From: an uncultured Eubacteriales bacterium
GTDB taxonomy: Bacteria > Bacillota > Clostridia > Oscillospirales > Oscillospiraceae
Assembly: GCA_900549495.1 (NCBI GenBank)
Contig: UROL01000144.1
Location: 1-5,274 of the forward strand
DNA: 5,274 bases
Reading direction: 5' to 3'
Part shown: positions 1 through 5,032 of the stretch, piece after piece
Position numbering within the stretch: the first letter of the stretch is position 1
Layout of the letters: every line of letters starts with the position of its first letter
Notes under the pieces: model-generated
The model's database searches: none
The model's input: only the letters and a program-made list of their open reading frames with translations
Told to the model about the DNA's origin: nothing
Made by a program: the position numbers and the translations under genes

Positions 1-683
1 TCCCGGGGCGGGGCATCGGCGACAATGCGGCCGGACTCCATGACAATCACCCGGTCTGCCGCAGGGAACACATCCTCTGTCCGGTGCTCGGTAATGAGAA
101 TGGTGGTGCCCAGCTCCCGGTTGATTTTTTTCAGAGTATTCAAAAAGTCGGCGGCGGCAATGGGATCCAGCTGACTGGTGGGCTCATCCAGAATCAGAAT
201 TTCCGGCTGCATGGCCATAATGGCGGCCAGATTCAGCAGCTGCTTCTGCCCACCGGAAAGCTCTGCCACATCCCGGTGGAACCAGTCCTGGATACCGAAG
301 AAGCTGGCCATCTCTGCCACCCGCAGACGCATGACGCTCTGCTCGCAGCCCAGATTTTCCAGGCCGAAGGCCAGCTCATGCCATACCTTATCCGTGACGA
401 TTTGCTCGTCCGGGTTCTGCATCACAAAGCCGATTTCGGCTGCCTGCTCCCTCAGGGAGATTTGCTCCAGGGGCGTGCCGTCCAGCAGCACACTGCCGCT
501 GCGGGCCCCATGGGGGGTGAGGACGGTTTTCAGATGCCGCAGCAGGGTAGTCTTTCCGCAGCCGGACCTGCCGCACAGCAGCACATACTCCCCCTGGGAA
601 ATTTGCAGGTCAATATCCGCCAGCGCCGGGGCGGCGGCCCCGGGATAGGTGAAGCTCAGATTTTGGAGCGTGAAATTCGCCAC
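1..683 (-). CDS. ecfA: ECF transporter ATPase EcfA, N-terminal 227 residues (runs off left edge)
   Basis: This is the ATP-hydrolysing subunit of an energy-coupling-factor (ECF) importer, which acts on the cytoplasmic face with EcfT and a substrate-binding S protein to take up vitamins or metal ions. Visible ABC motifs, in order: Walker A GRSGCGKTT (about 38-46), Q-loop Gln89 in VMQNPDEQ, signature LSGGQKQ (142-148), Walker B ILILDEP (162-168) with catalytic Glu167, D-loop SQLD (170-173) and H-loop His200 in ITEHR. One complete nucleotide-binding domain is nearly covered. The LSGGQKQLLNLA form, lacking the usual Arg, recalls Clostridia proteins that carry two ABC domains in one chain, so a second domain may lie beyond the edge. 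The start is GTG at 681-683, chosen because AAGGAGG lies 7 bases upstream and the frame aligns from the first residue (FTLQNLSFTYPG). The gene overlaps the end of ecfT by 28 bases, implying translational coupling. Confidence 0.93.
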   Translation of the reverse strand, partial: MANFTLQNLSFTYPGAAAPALADIDLQISQGEYVLLCGRSGCGKTTLLRHLKTVLTPHGARSGSVLLDGTPLEQISLREQAAEIGFVMQNPDEQIVTDKVWHELAFGLENLGCEQSVMRLRVAEMASFFGIQDWFHRDVAELSGGQKQLLNLAAIMAMQPEILILDEPTSQLDPIAAADFLNTLKKINRELGTTILITEHRTEDVFPAADRVIVMESGRIVADAPPR

Positions 684-1525
684 GCAATTACCTCCTTGAT
701 GTGCAGAAAGGCCGGAATCAGCAGCAGACAGCAGTATACCGGAAAGCCCCAGGTCAGGGGATCGATTTTCAGTCTGGGGGTGTAGCGGGCCTGCATTCCC
801 CCGGCTGCCATTACGGCGATTTCCAGCCCCAGGATGAGAAGGAACAGGCCGACGTCCTGCCCTGTCAGCCGGTAGAGCTGAAAGTGGGTGCGCTTTCCGG
901 CGCCGTAGCCCCGGGAGCGCATGGAGTCCGCCGTGACCAGGCTGCCCTCCAGGGCCCAGTCCGTCAGGGCGGAGAGCACCGCCGCCCCATCCCTTGCCTT
1001 ATCGGTGAGGCTGCCGGTTTCGGCGGCTCCCTTGCCAATGGCCCGGCGGGCCAGAAGAATCTGCTTTGCCTTCCGGGTGAGAGCCGGTATCATTTGCAGC
1101 ACCATCACCAGCAGCAGCGACAGCGCCGGGATAAGGCTGCCGAAGAGGGCTGTGAATTTGTCACTGGTGAGCACGGCGCTGTAGCAGCCAAACCACAGCA
1201 GCATCACCACCATAATGCCCCCCAGGGCCATGCCATAGTACAGGGCTTCCAGGGTGTAGGGGCGGCCAAGCCAGGTGAAAAGCACATGCTTCCCAGAGGT
1301 ATTCAGCAGGGGATTGATAAGCGACAGCAGCAGGAAAACCCCTACCATGCCTCCCAGCATTTTCAGCCCCTCCCGGCCCTTCAGCAGCAGATAGTAAAGC
1401 CCGGCGCATAGGCAGCCGGCAGCGCAGTAGGCGGGGTGCTGAATGGTTGCGCCGAAGCCAATGGCTCCTGCAAAAAATAAAAAATTTACCGCCGGATGGC
1501 ATCCGGAAAAAGCATCCTGCTGCAT
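656..1525 (-). CDS. ecfT: ECF transporter membrane scaffold EcfT (CbiQ family)
   Basis: A 289-residue membrane protein that couples ATP hydrolysis by EcfA to toppling of the S component. Hydrophobic segments lie near residues 13-28, 31-48, 57-74, 95-118, 128-149, 225-242 and 260-275. The cytoplasmic coupling region carries the two short Arg motifs typical of the family: LLARRA (157-162) and MRSRGYGAGKRT (202-213), the latter matching the usual xRARGxxxxKRT pattern that docks on the ATPases. The N-terminal FSGCHPAVNFLFFAG is also characteristic. Length fits the family (about 250-290). The ATG at 1525 is preceded by AAAGGGGGG at about 6 bases. It is first in its transcript, with its own promoter, and overlaps ecfA. 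No S component precedes it, so the S gene is downstream of ecfA outside the window or elsewhere in the genome. The substrate cannot be told from this protein. Confidence 0.92.
   Translation of the reverse strand: MQQDAFSGCHPAVNFLFFAGAIGFGATIQHPAYCAAGCLCAGLYYLLLKGREGLKMLGGMVGVFLLLSLINPLLNTSGKHVLFTWLGRPYTLEALYYGMALGGIMVVMLLWFGCYSAVLTSDKFTALFGSLIPALSLLLVMVLQMIPALTRKAKQILLARRAIGKGAAETGSLTDKARDGAAVLSALTDWALEGSLVTADSMRSRGYGAGKRTHFQLYRLTGQDVGLFLLILGLEIAVMAAGGMQARYTPRLKIDPLTWGFPVYCCLLLIPAFLHIKEVIAWRISRSKI
691..697 (-). promoter_or_regulatory. Ribosome binding site of ecfA, inside ecfT
   Basis: AAGGAGG on the minus strand, 7 bases before the GTG codon at 683-681. It lies wholly within the last codons of ecfT. 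It decides the GTG start, since no in-frame ATG is placed near it. Confidence 0.8.
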
Positions 1526-1555
1526 GCGCCGCCCCCCTTTTTACATGAACAATTC

Positions 1556-1584
1556 ATTATACCAATTTTACCCCCAAAAGGCAA
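1556..1584 (-). promoter_or_regulatory. Promoter of ecfT-ecfA
   Basis: On the minus strand, TTGCCT (1584-1579), 17 bases, then a perfect TATAAT (1561-1556). The expected start is near 1549, giving a leader of only about 24 bases before the ecfT ATG. That leaves no room for a riboswitch, so control by vitamin, if any, should act on DNA. Confidence 0.75.
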
Positions 1585-1600
1585 CCGGCAAATAGGGGCG

Positions 1601-1629
1601 TACCTGCATTTTCCTTGACAATTCAGGTA
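1601..1629. promoter_or_regulatory. Imperfect inverted repeat, candidate operator
   Basis: Arms TACCTGCATT (1601-1610) and AATTCAGGTA (1620-1629) match at 9 of 10 positions around a 9-base centre. The element covers the -35 box (1615-1620) of the rightward promoter and lies about 17 bases beyond the ecfT -35 box. Both predicted transcript starts face away from it, so it should act as DNA, not as an RNA hairpin. The most likely role is binding a dimeric repressor able to control both directions. No regulator gene adjoins it, and the binding protein is unknown. Confidence 0.4.
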
Positions 1630-1643
1630 TCCAGTCGTAAAAT
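1615..1643 (+). promoter_or_regulatory. Promoter of the DUF2284 gene
   Basis: Consensus TTGACA (1615-1620), exactly 17 bases, then TAAAAT (1638-1643). The predicted start near 1650 lies just ahead of the ribosome site AAGGAGG (1651-1657), so the leader would be only about 15 bases. A near-perfect sigma-A promoter with an inverted repeat across the -35 box suggests a strong promoter held by a repressor. Confidence 0.8.
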
Positions 1644-1664
1644 AGCAGAAAAGGAGGCATTTTT

Positions 1665-2204
1665 ATGACAGAAAACCAAATGATTGCCCAGGCAGTGGAG
1701 GCCGGCTTTGCCGCCGCTGCCGTGGTGGATACACAGAAAATCGTCTTCGATCCTATGTTCCGTCCCTTTTGCCAGGAAAATCTCTGCGGCCAGTATGGCG
1801 TGAACTATTCCTGTCCCCCGGACTGCGGCACACCGGAGGAGATGAAGCAACGGGTTCTGGCCCACAAAAGGGGACTGGTGCTGCAAACCATCTGGGAAAT
1901 CTCGGATTACACCGATAAAAAGGCCATCAAGCATGCAAAGCAGTCCCACAATTCTGCCGCCATCCGGCTGATGAAGCAGTTCCGCCAGGCAGGGCATCCG
2001 GGCTTCCTGGTGGGAGCCAGTGGCTGCGCCCTGTGCAGCCCCTGTGCCCTGAAAAACGGCCAGCCCTGTACCTATCCGGATTTGCGCTATTCCTGCATGT
2101 CCGCCTACTGCATCTTTGTGCGGAAGCTGGCAGAGGAGTGCGGCATGGAATATGACTGCGGCGACGGCCTGCTGGCCTTTTTCGGAATGTACGTTTTTGA
2201 TTGA
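1665..2204 (+). CDS. DUF2284 cysteine-rich putative metal-binding protein
   Basis: A 179-residue cytoplasmic protein without signal peptide or membrane segment, recognised as DUF2284. That family is described only as predicted metal binding. It has 12 cysteines, in an N-terminal cluster (C36, C41, C50, C54, including the phrase GVNYSCPPDC) and a C-terminal cluster: C121, C124, C127 and C135 in a CxxCxxCx7C array resembling an iron-sulphur ligand set, then C144, C149, C159 and C165. These suggest one or two Fe-S clusters or bound metals; the ligand is not known. The ATG at 1665 has AAGGAGG 7 bases upstream. There is no terminator behind it, so transcripts could continue into the DUF4430 gene, whose own -35 box overlaps this stop codon. 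Biological role is unknown. A redox or metal-sensing function is possible but unproven. Confidence 0.85.
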   Translation: MTENQMIAQAVEAGFAAAAVVDTQKIVFDPMFRPFCQENLCGQYGVNYSCPPDCGTPEEMKQRVLAHKRGLVLQTIWEISDYTDKKAIKHAKQSHNSAAIRLMKQFRQAGHPGFLVGASGCALCSPCALKNGQPCTYPDLRYSCMSAYCIFVRKLAEECGMEYDCGDGLLAFFGMYVFD

Positions 2205-2229
2205 TTTTTTGGCGGCGTTGTGGTATGAT
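2201..2229 (+). promoter_or_regulatory. Promoter of the DUF4430 gene
   Basis: TTGATT (2201-2206), 17 bases, TATGAT (2224-2229), with a predicted start near 2236. The -35 box overlaps the TGA stop (2202-2204) of the preceding gene. The words ACTCAGGTAT (2231-2240) just after the -10 box repeat one arm of the inverted repeat at 1601-1629. AAAGGAG (2251-2257) then stands 8 bases before the ATG. Confidence 0.65.
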
Positions 2230-2265
2230 AACTCAGGTATAAAAATTTGAAAAGGAGACTATTTT

Positions 2266-3084
2266 ATGAAAAAACTGGTATCTTTGCTGCTCTGCCTTGC
2301 CATGCTGCTGAGCCTGTCCGCCTTTGCCGGGGCAGAAGCCGTGGAGAAGGTGGAAGAGCCCACTATCCACGCTGAGCAGTCCGCCGAGCCCCAGTGGGAC
2401 GAAAATCACGAGACCATTCTGCTGGAGATGGGTGCCGACTACGGCCAGGGTGCAAAGTCCTTTGCCCTGGTGGTTTCCCACCTGAACGAGGTCACCATCT
2501 GCACCGTCCACACCGATGAGAAGACCGTGGGCGCTGCCCTGGCTGCCCTGAACATTGTGGCAGGGGAAGACAGCGAGTTCGGCCTGTACGTCAAGACCAT
2601 CGACGGCTACACCGCCGACTACGATACCGACGGCAGCTACTGGGCCTTCTACATCGACGGCGAGTACGCCACCACCGGCGTGGACTCCACCGACATTGAT
2701 GAGGAGGCCACCTACCTGCTTCAGGTGGAGGGCCTGGAGCTGGAAGAGGGCACCACCATCCCCCTGATGGACGGCCAGAACTACGGCATCGGCGACAAGA
2801 CCTTTGTCTTCCAGGTGATTGACGGCGAGGGCGTGGAGATTGCCGTTACCGTCTGCACCGACCAGGACACCGTGGGCGCCGCTCTGGAGGAGTGGAGCAT
2901 CATCGCCGGTGAGGACAGCGACTTCGGCCTGTATGTGAAGACCATCAACAATATCACCGCCGACTACGATACCGACGGCAGCTATTGGGCTTTCTACATC
3001 GACGGCGAGTATGCCCAGACCGGCGTGGATTCCACCGAAATCAACGAGGATGCCGTCTACACCTTCCAGGTGGAAAAGGCATAA
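2266..3084 (+). CDS. Secreted protein with two tandem DUF4430 (transcobalamin-C-like) domains
   Basis: A 272-residue exported protein. Residues 1-23 are a Sec signal peptide (MKK, then a Leu-rich core, then SAFAGA) with likely cleavage after Ala21 or Ala23. There is no lipobox after the core, no LPXTG motif and no C-terminal anchor, so release from the cell is expected. A short acidic linker (24-48) leads into two DUF4430 domains, about 49-156 and 164-272, each with the TVGAAL, GLYVKTI and DGSYWAFYIDGEYA motifs typical of the family. They are offset by exactly 115 residues. DUF4430 resembles the C-terminal ligand-binding domain of transcobalamin and intrinsic factor. By analogy it may bind a corrinoid or other small ligand, but this is not established for the bacterial proteins. 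The mature part is very acidic and rich in C- or G-ending codons, consistent with high expression. It stands near a divergent ECF importer and has its own promoter and a strong terminator. Confidence 0.88.
   Translation: MKKLVSLLLCLAMLLSLSAFAGAEAVEKVEEPTIHAEQSAEPQWDENHETILLEMGADYGQGAKSFALVVSHLNEVTICTVHTDEKTVGAALAALNIVAGEDSEFGLYVKTIDGYTADYDTDGSYWAFYIDGEYATTGVDSTDIDEEATYLLQVEGLELEEGTTIPLMDGQNYGIGDKTFVFQVIDGEGVEIAVTVCTDQDTVGAALEEWSIIAGEDSDFGLYVKTINNITADYDTDGSYWAFYIDGEYAQTGVDSTEINEDAVYTFQVEKA
2611..2670 (+). repeat. Internal repeat copy 1 (DUF4430 domain 1 core)
   Basis: Sixty bases encoding residues 116-135, which include DGSYWAFYIDGEYA. They match 2956-3015 at 57 of 60 positions, and the three differences are all silent third-position changes. 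Flanking parts of the two domains are clearly less alike. Confidence 0.9.
2956..3015 (+). repeat. Internal repeat copy 2 (DUF4430 domain 2 core)
   Basis: Encodes residues 231-250, identical in protein to copy 1. It lies 345 bases after copy 1, keeping the reading frame. The higher identity here than in the flanks suggests either strong constraint on the ligand-site strand or local gene conversion. Confidence 0.9.
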
Positions 3085-3104
3085 AAATTCCCCCCAAAAG
3101 AATT

Positions 3105-3136
3105 TCTGCCAGTGCGAATGCACTGGCAGATTTTTT
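3105..3136 (+). terminator. Rho-independent terminator after the DUF4430 gene
   Basis: CTGCCAGTGC (3106-3115), loop GAAT, and GCACTGGCAG (3120-3129) form a perfect 10-bp stem, 11 with the flanking T-A pair, followed by six Ts (3131-3136). It starts about 20 bases after the stop. The last two Ts belong to the stop codon of the convergent PAP2 gene. On the minus strand the stem is followed only by AAATTCTTTT, so it may end leftward transcription weakly. Confidence 0.93.
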
Positions 3137-3824
3137 AGGTGGTGGATTTGTTCTCCCGGTCAAAGAGCCGGTAAAAGGGGCGGGTGACTTTTTCACACCG
3201 GCACAGGTCGAAGGTGACCTCGGCCAGCAGCCAGCCGCTCAGCACATCCACAATGACATGCTGCTTGGTGGTCAGGGTGGAGACGAAAATCAGCAGGGTA
3301 AATACATAGGCGAAGACCTTCCCCCATTTCGGCACCCGGGTATTCCCCAGGGCCCGGGCACACAGCCAGCTGAACTGGCAGTGGAGGGAGGGAAACAGAT
3401 TCGTGGGGGTATCTGTGGCGTAGATGATGCGCATACCCAAGTCCCACAGGGAGTGGCCTGTTACCTCCGGCCTGGAATTGGTGGTGGGCAGGAACAGAAA
3501 GCACAGCAGTATCACCACTAGGGACATTACATGGGCGTTGAGGAACCGGAAGGCATTTCGCTTCTCTCCCCGCAGAATCAGGGCGTAGCTGGTATACCAG
3601 TAGAGGAAGGCTCCGGCGTAGATAACCACGGTCCAGGGGAGAAAGGGAATGGACAAATCCAAGGGGGTTTCCCAATTATAGTGATAGGCGCTGTCCATAA
3701 GCACCTTGCTGCCGGAGTATACAAATACCTGAAAGGCAAGGGTGGACAGCAGGGGAGCCACGGTATACTCCGGGATCACCCAGGAGAGCAGACGGCAGAC
3801 GGCATGGTATAATTTTTTGAACAT
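3135..3824 (-). CDS. PAP2-family membrane phosphatase/phosphotransferase (PAP2_3-like)
   Basis: A 229-residue polytopic membrane protein with about six hydrophobic segments (near 22-42, 61-84, 97-113, 142-158, 168-183 and 190-206). PAP2 enzymes remove or transfer phosphate head groups on lipids such as undecaprenyl diphosphate or phosphatidate. The active-site landmarks are present in an altered form: Arg118-Pro119 (motif 1), PSLH with His148 where classical members have PSGH (motif 2), and ST-x5-His189-x3-Asp193 where classical members have SR-x5-H-x3-D (motif 3). The usual motif-1 Lys, seven residues before the Arg, is Phe111. This pattern fits the PAP2_3/inositol-phosphorylceramide-synthase-like branch, which includes head-group transferases, so a plain phosphatase role is not certain. 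The ATG at 3824 has only a weak AGGA-type ribosome site. The gene begins 18 bases after the VTT gene stops and is the second gene of that operon. Confidence 0.88.
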   Translation of the reverse strand: MFKKLYHAVCRLLSWVIPEYTVAPLLSTLAFQVFVYSGSKVLMDSAYHYNWETPLDLSIPFLPWTVVIYAGAFLYWYTSYALILRGEKRNAFRFLNAHVMSLVVILLCFLFLPTTNSRPEVTGHSLWDLGMRIIYATDTPTNLFPSLHCQFSWLCARALGNTRVPKWGKVFAYVFTLLIFVSTLTTKQHVIVDVLSGWLLAEVTFDLCRCEKVTRPFYRLFDRENKSTT

Positions 3825-3842
3825 GAGCGATTTCCTATCCTT

Positions 3843-4547
3843 TTAAGCATCCTCGCCGGAGTGACGGGCCTTGTGCTTTTTGCAGATGCGGTTGTAAATC
3901 AGCAGCCCAACGCCGCTGATGGCCAGGGTGGCGGCAAAGGTGATAATGGCCGCAGTGTATTGCTCGGTGCCCAGGGCATCACCGCCGATGGTAGAGGTAA
4001 TCACCGAGGGAAAGCGGCCCAGGGTGCAAATCAGGCAGAAGACGGGGAAGGGAATGTCCGTCAGTCCGGCAAAATAGCCCAGCAAATCCTTTGGGGTACC
4101 GGGAAGCATATAGACGATGAGGAAGAGAAAATTCCGTGCTTCGCTGGTTTTTAGAAATTTAACCGAGTTGATTTTTTCCTCGCTGAAGAAGAGGCGCACC
4201 AGACGCATACCGAATTTCCGCACCAGGGCGAAGGTGATGATGCTGCCTATGGCCGCAGCGGCGATGCACAGGCCGGTGCCCTCCACCACCCCAAAGGCAT
4301 ACCCGGCGGCAATCTCAAAGGGCTCCCCGGGGATGATGGCAATGATGACCTGAAAAATAACCATTGCCCCGAAAATCAGGCGGCTGTGCCAGCCGTTGGT
4401 ATCCACCCACTCCCGCAGGGCAGCCGGGTCAGAGATGAAGCGTGTGAGCTTCGTCCCCACCGTCTGCCATAGGAGCAGAGAAAATAGCAGCACGCATACC
4501 AGCAGCCCACCGGCAATCCACTGCATTTTTCGATTTTCCTGCCGCAT
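3843..4547 (-). CDS. TVP38/TMEM64 family membrane protein (VTT domain, DedA superfamily)
   Basis: A 234-residue integral membrane protein. An N-terminal anchor (about 9-28) is followed by the VTT domain. That domain has the re-entrant motif IPGEPFEIAAGYAFG (72-86), a Gly/Ala-rich helix (90-108), the amphipathic stretch around 113-135, MLPGTPKDLLGYFAGLT (147-163), GRFPSVITSTIGGDALG (177-193), a last membrane helix (198-218) and a basic tail. These phrases are typical of the family. DedA-superfamily proteins are linked to lipid flipping or scrambling, including recycling of undecaprenyl phosphate, and to membrane-potential homeostasis. The exact substrate of this member is unknown. The ATG at 4547 follows GGGGGTG at 6 bases, and a clear promoter lies just upstream. 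It is the first gene of an operon with a PAP2 enzyme, which supports a joint role in lipid-phosphate metabolism. Confidence 0.92.
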   Translation of the reverse strand: MRQENRKMQWIAGGLLVCVLLFSLLLWQTVGTKLTRFISDPAALREWVDTNGWHSRLIFGAMVIFQVIIAIIPGEPFEIAAGYAFGVVEGTGLCIAAAAIGSIITFALVRKFGMRLVRLFFSEEKINSVKFLKTSEARNFLFLIVYMLPGTPKDLLGYFAGLTDIPFPVFCLICTLGRFPSVITSTIGGDALGTEQYTAAIITFAATLAISGVGLLIYNRICKKHKARHSGEDA

Positions 4548-4556
4548 CCCTTACAC

Positions 4557-4600
4557 CCCCGAATTCCCTTCCAAAGCGACGATATCATACCTCGAATTCC
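4557..4600 (-). repeat. Direct repeat GGAATTCGnGG, two copies 33 bp apart, flanking the -10 box
   Basis: On the minus strand, GGAATTCGAGG (4600-4590) sits in the promoter spacer and GGAATTCGGGG (4567-4557) sits in the leader, overlapping the ribosome site. They match at 10 of 11 positions and are 33 bp apart, about three helical turns, so both face the same side of the DNA. They could be operator sites for the VTT-PAP2 operon. Chance cannot be excluded. Confidence 0.35.
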
Positions 4601-4612
4601 ACAGAAAGTCAA
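4584..4612 (-). promoter_or_regulatory. Promoter of the VTT-PAP2 operon
   Basis: TTGACT (4612-4607), exactly 17 bases, TATGAT (4589-4584) on the minus strand: five of six matches in each box. The predicted start is near 4577, about 30 bases before the ATG. Confidence 0.82.
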
Positions 4613-4662
4613 CAATTCAGCGGGATTATTCAAGGAAAGTTTATGAATTGTGGATGAATATT

Positions 4663-4713
4663 AAGAAAAAGACACAGGCGGCCCCCTTTGCACCGGAGTA
4701 CCGCCTGTTTTTT
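4663..4713 (-). terminator. Terminator after yerC, apparently bidirectional
   Basis: Arms ACAGGCGG (4674-4681) and CCGCCTGT (4701-4708) form an 8-bp GC-rich stem around a 19-base loop. Reading leftward, the stem is followed by GTCTTTTTCTT. Reading rightward it runs into six Ts (4708-4713). It lies 19 bases past the yerC stop and ends that operon before the VTT promoter. The large loop makes it weaker than the hairpin at 3105. Confidence 0.72.
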
Positions 4714-4726
4714 CAAAATTGCTGGG

Positions 4727-5017
4727 CTATTTGCTGCCTTCCTTTCCGGCAAACAGCCGGTAGCCCCGGCCATACTGCACGCACCGGGAAACCCGGCTGA
4801 GGGTGGCGGAGGAGATGTTGGTGTGCTCAATCACCTGGGAATAGGTCATGCCCTCGGCCAGCAGCCGGGCGGCCCGAAGCCGCTGGGCCATCTGCTCCAC
4901 CTCTTTGCGGGTGCACAGATCCTCCAGAAAGGCGGCGCAGTCCTCCACATTGTCGATTTTTACAAAGGCTCGGTAGAGGTCCTGAATCATTTCCTCGTCA
5001 AACGAATGCTGGGGCAT
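4727..5017 (-). CDS. yerC: YerC/YecD family TrpR-like DNA-binding protein
   Basis: A 96-residue all-helical protein of the TrpR superfamily. It carries the family pattern DLCTRKEVEQMAQRLRAARLLAEG (33-56 span), followed by a helix-turn-helix at about 57-80 (GMTYSQVIEHT, then SSATLSRVSRCVQYG). TrpR itself represses tryptophan genes when bound to the amino acid. For the YerC/YecD branch the ligand and targets are largely undefined. Length matches the family (about 95-105). The start is ATG at 5017, set by GGGAGG 7 bases upstream; a longer frame from a TTG at 5032 would start upstream of that ribosome site and is not credible. It follows the ABC ATPase stop by 15 bases and so is co-transcribed with it. 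A role in regulating amino-acid uptake is an inference from this context. Confidence 0.9.
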   Translation of the reverse strand: MPQHSFDEEMIQDLYRAFVKIDNVEDCAAFLEDLCTRKEVEQMAQRLRAARLLAEGMTYSQVIEHTNISSATLSRVSRCVQYGRGYRLFAGKEGSK

Positions 5018-5022
5018 GGCGG

Positions 5023-5030
5023 TTCCTCCC
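5023..5030 (-). promoter_or_regulatory. Ribosome binding site of yerC
   Basis: GGGAGGAA on the minus strand, immediately after the stop of the ABC ATPase gene and 7 bases (from GGAGG) before ATG 5017. It fixes the yerC start and rules out the in-frame TTG at 5032-5030. Confidence 0.8.
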
Positions 5031-5032
5031 AA

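Noticed and set aside
84..785. Open frames on the plus strand across the ecfA region
   Set aside because: The minus strand encodes every ABC motif in order. The plus-strand products show no family and are rich in Gln, Gly and His, as expected of antisense reading.
701..1411. Plus-strand open frame across ecfT
   Set aside because: It is a Gln/His-rich antisense product without a ribosome site. The opposite strand is a convincing EcfT with its coupling motifs.
1526..1600. Vitamin riboswitch (cobalamin, thiamine, riboflavin) in front of ecfT
   Set aside because: A TATAAT promoter at 1556-1561 leaves a leader of about 24 bases, far too short, and no riboswitch core is recognisable.
2266..2340. 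Lipoprotein signal for the DUF4430 protein because of Cys10
   Set aside because: Cys10 lies inside the hydrophobic core, right after the Leu run, with more hydrophobic residues following. A signal-peptidase-I site (SAFA/GAEA) fits, so secretion without a lipid anchor is more likely.
2233..3123. Long open frame (296 codons) on the minus strand opposite the DUF4430 gene
   Set aside because: It is a mirror of a GC-rich gene with strong third-base bias, yields a Val/Gly/His-rich repetitive protein, spans the terminator, and has no ribosome site. The plus strand encodes a clear signal peptide and DUF4430 motifs.
4548..4726. Small gene or RNA in the gap between the VTT gene and yerC
   Set aside because: The gap is accounted for by the VTT promoter, its repeats and the yerC terminator. 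The remaining AT-richer bases (about 4613-4662) show no ribosome site with an open frame and no stable fold.
5018..5032. Earlier TTG start for yerC adding five residues
   Set aside because: The TTG lies upstream of GGGAGG, which is well placed for the ATG at 5017. The added residues are the translated ribosome site.
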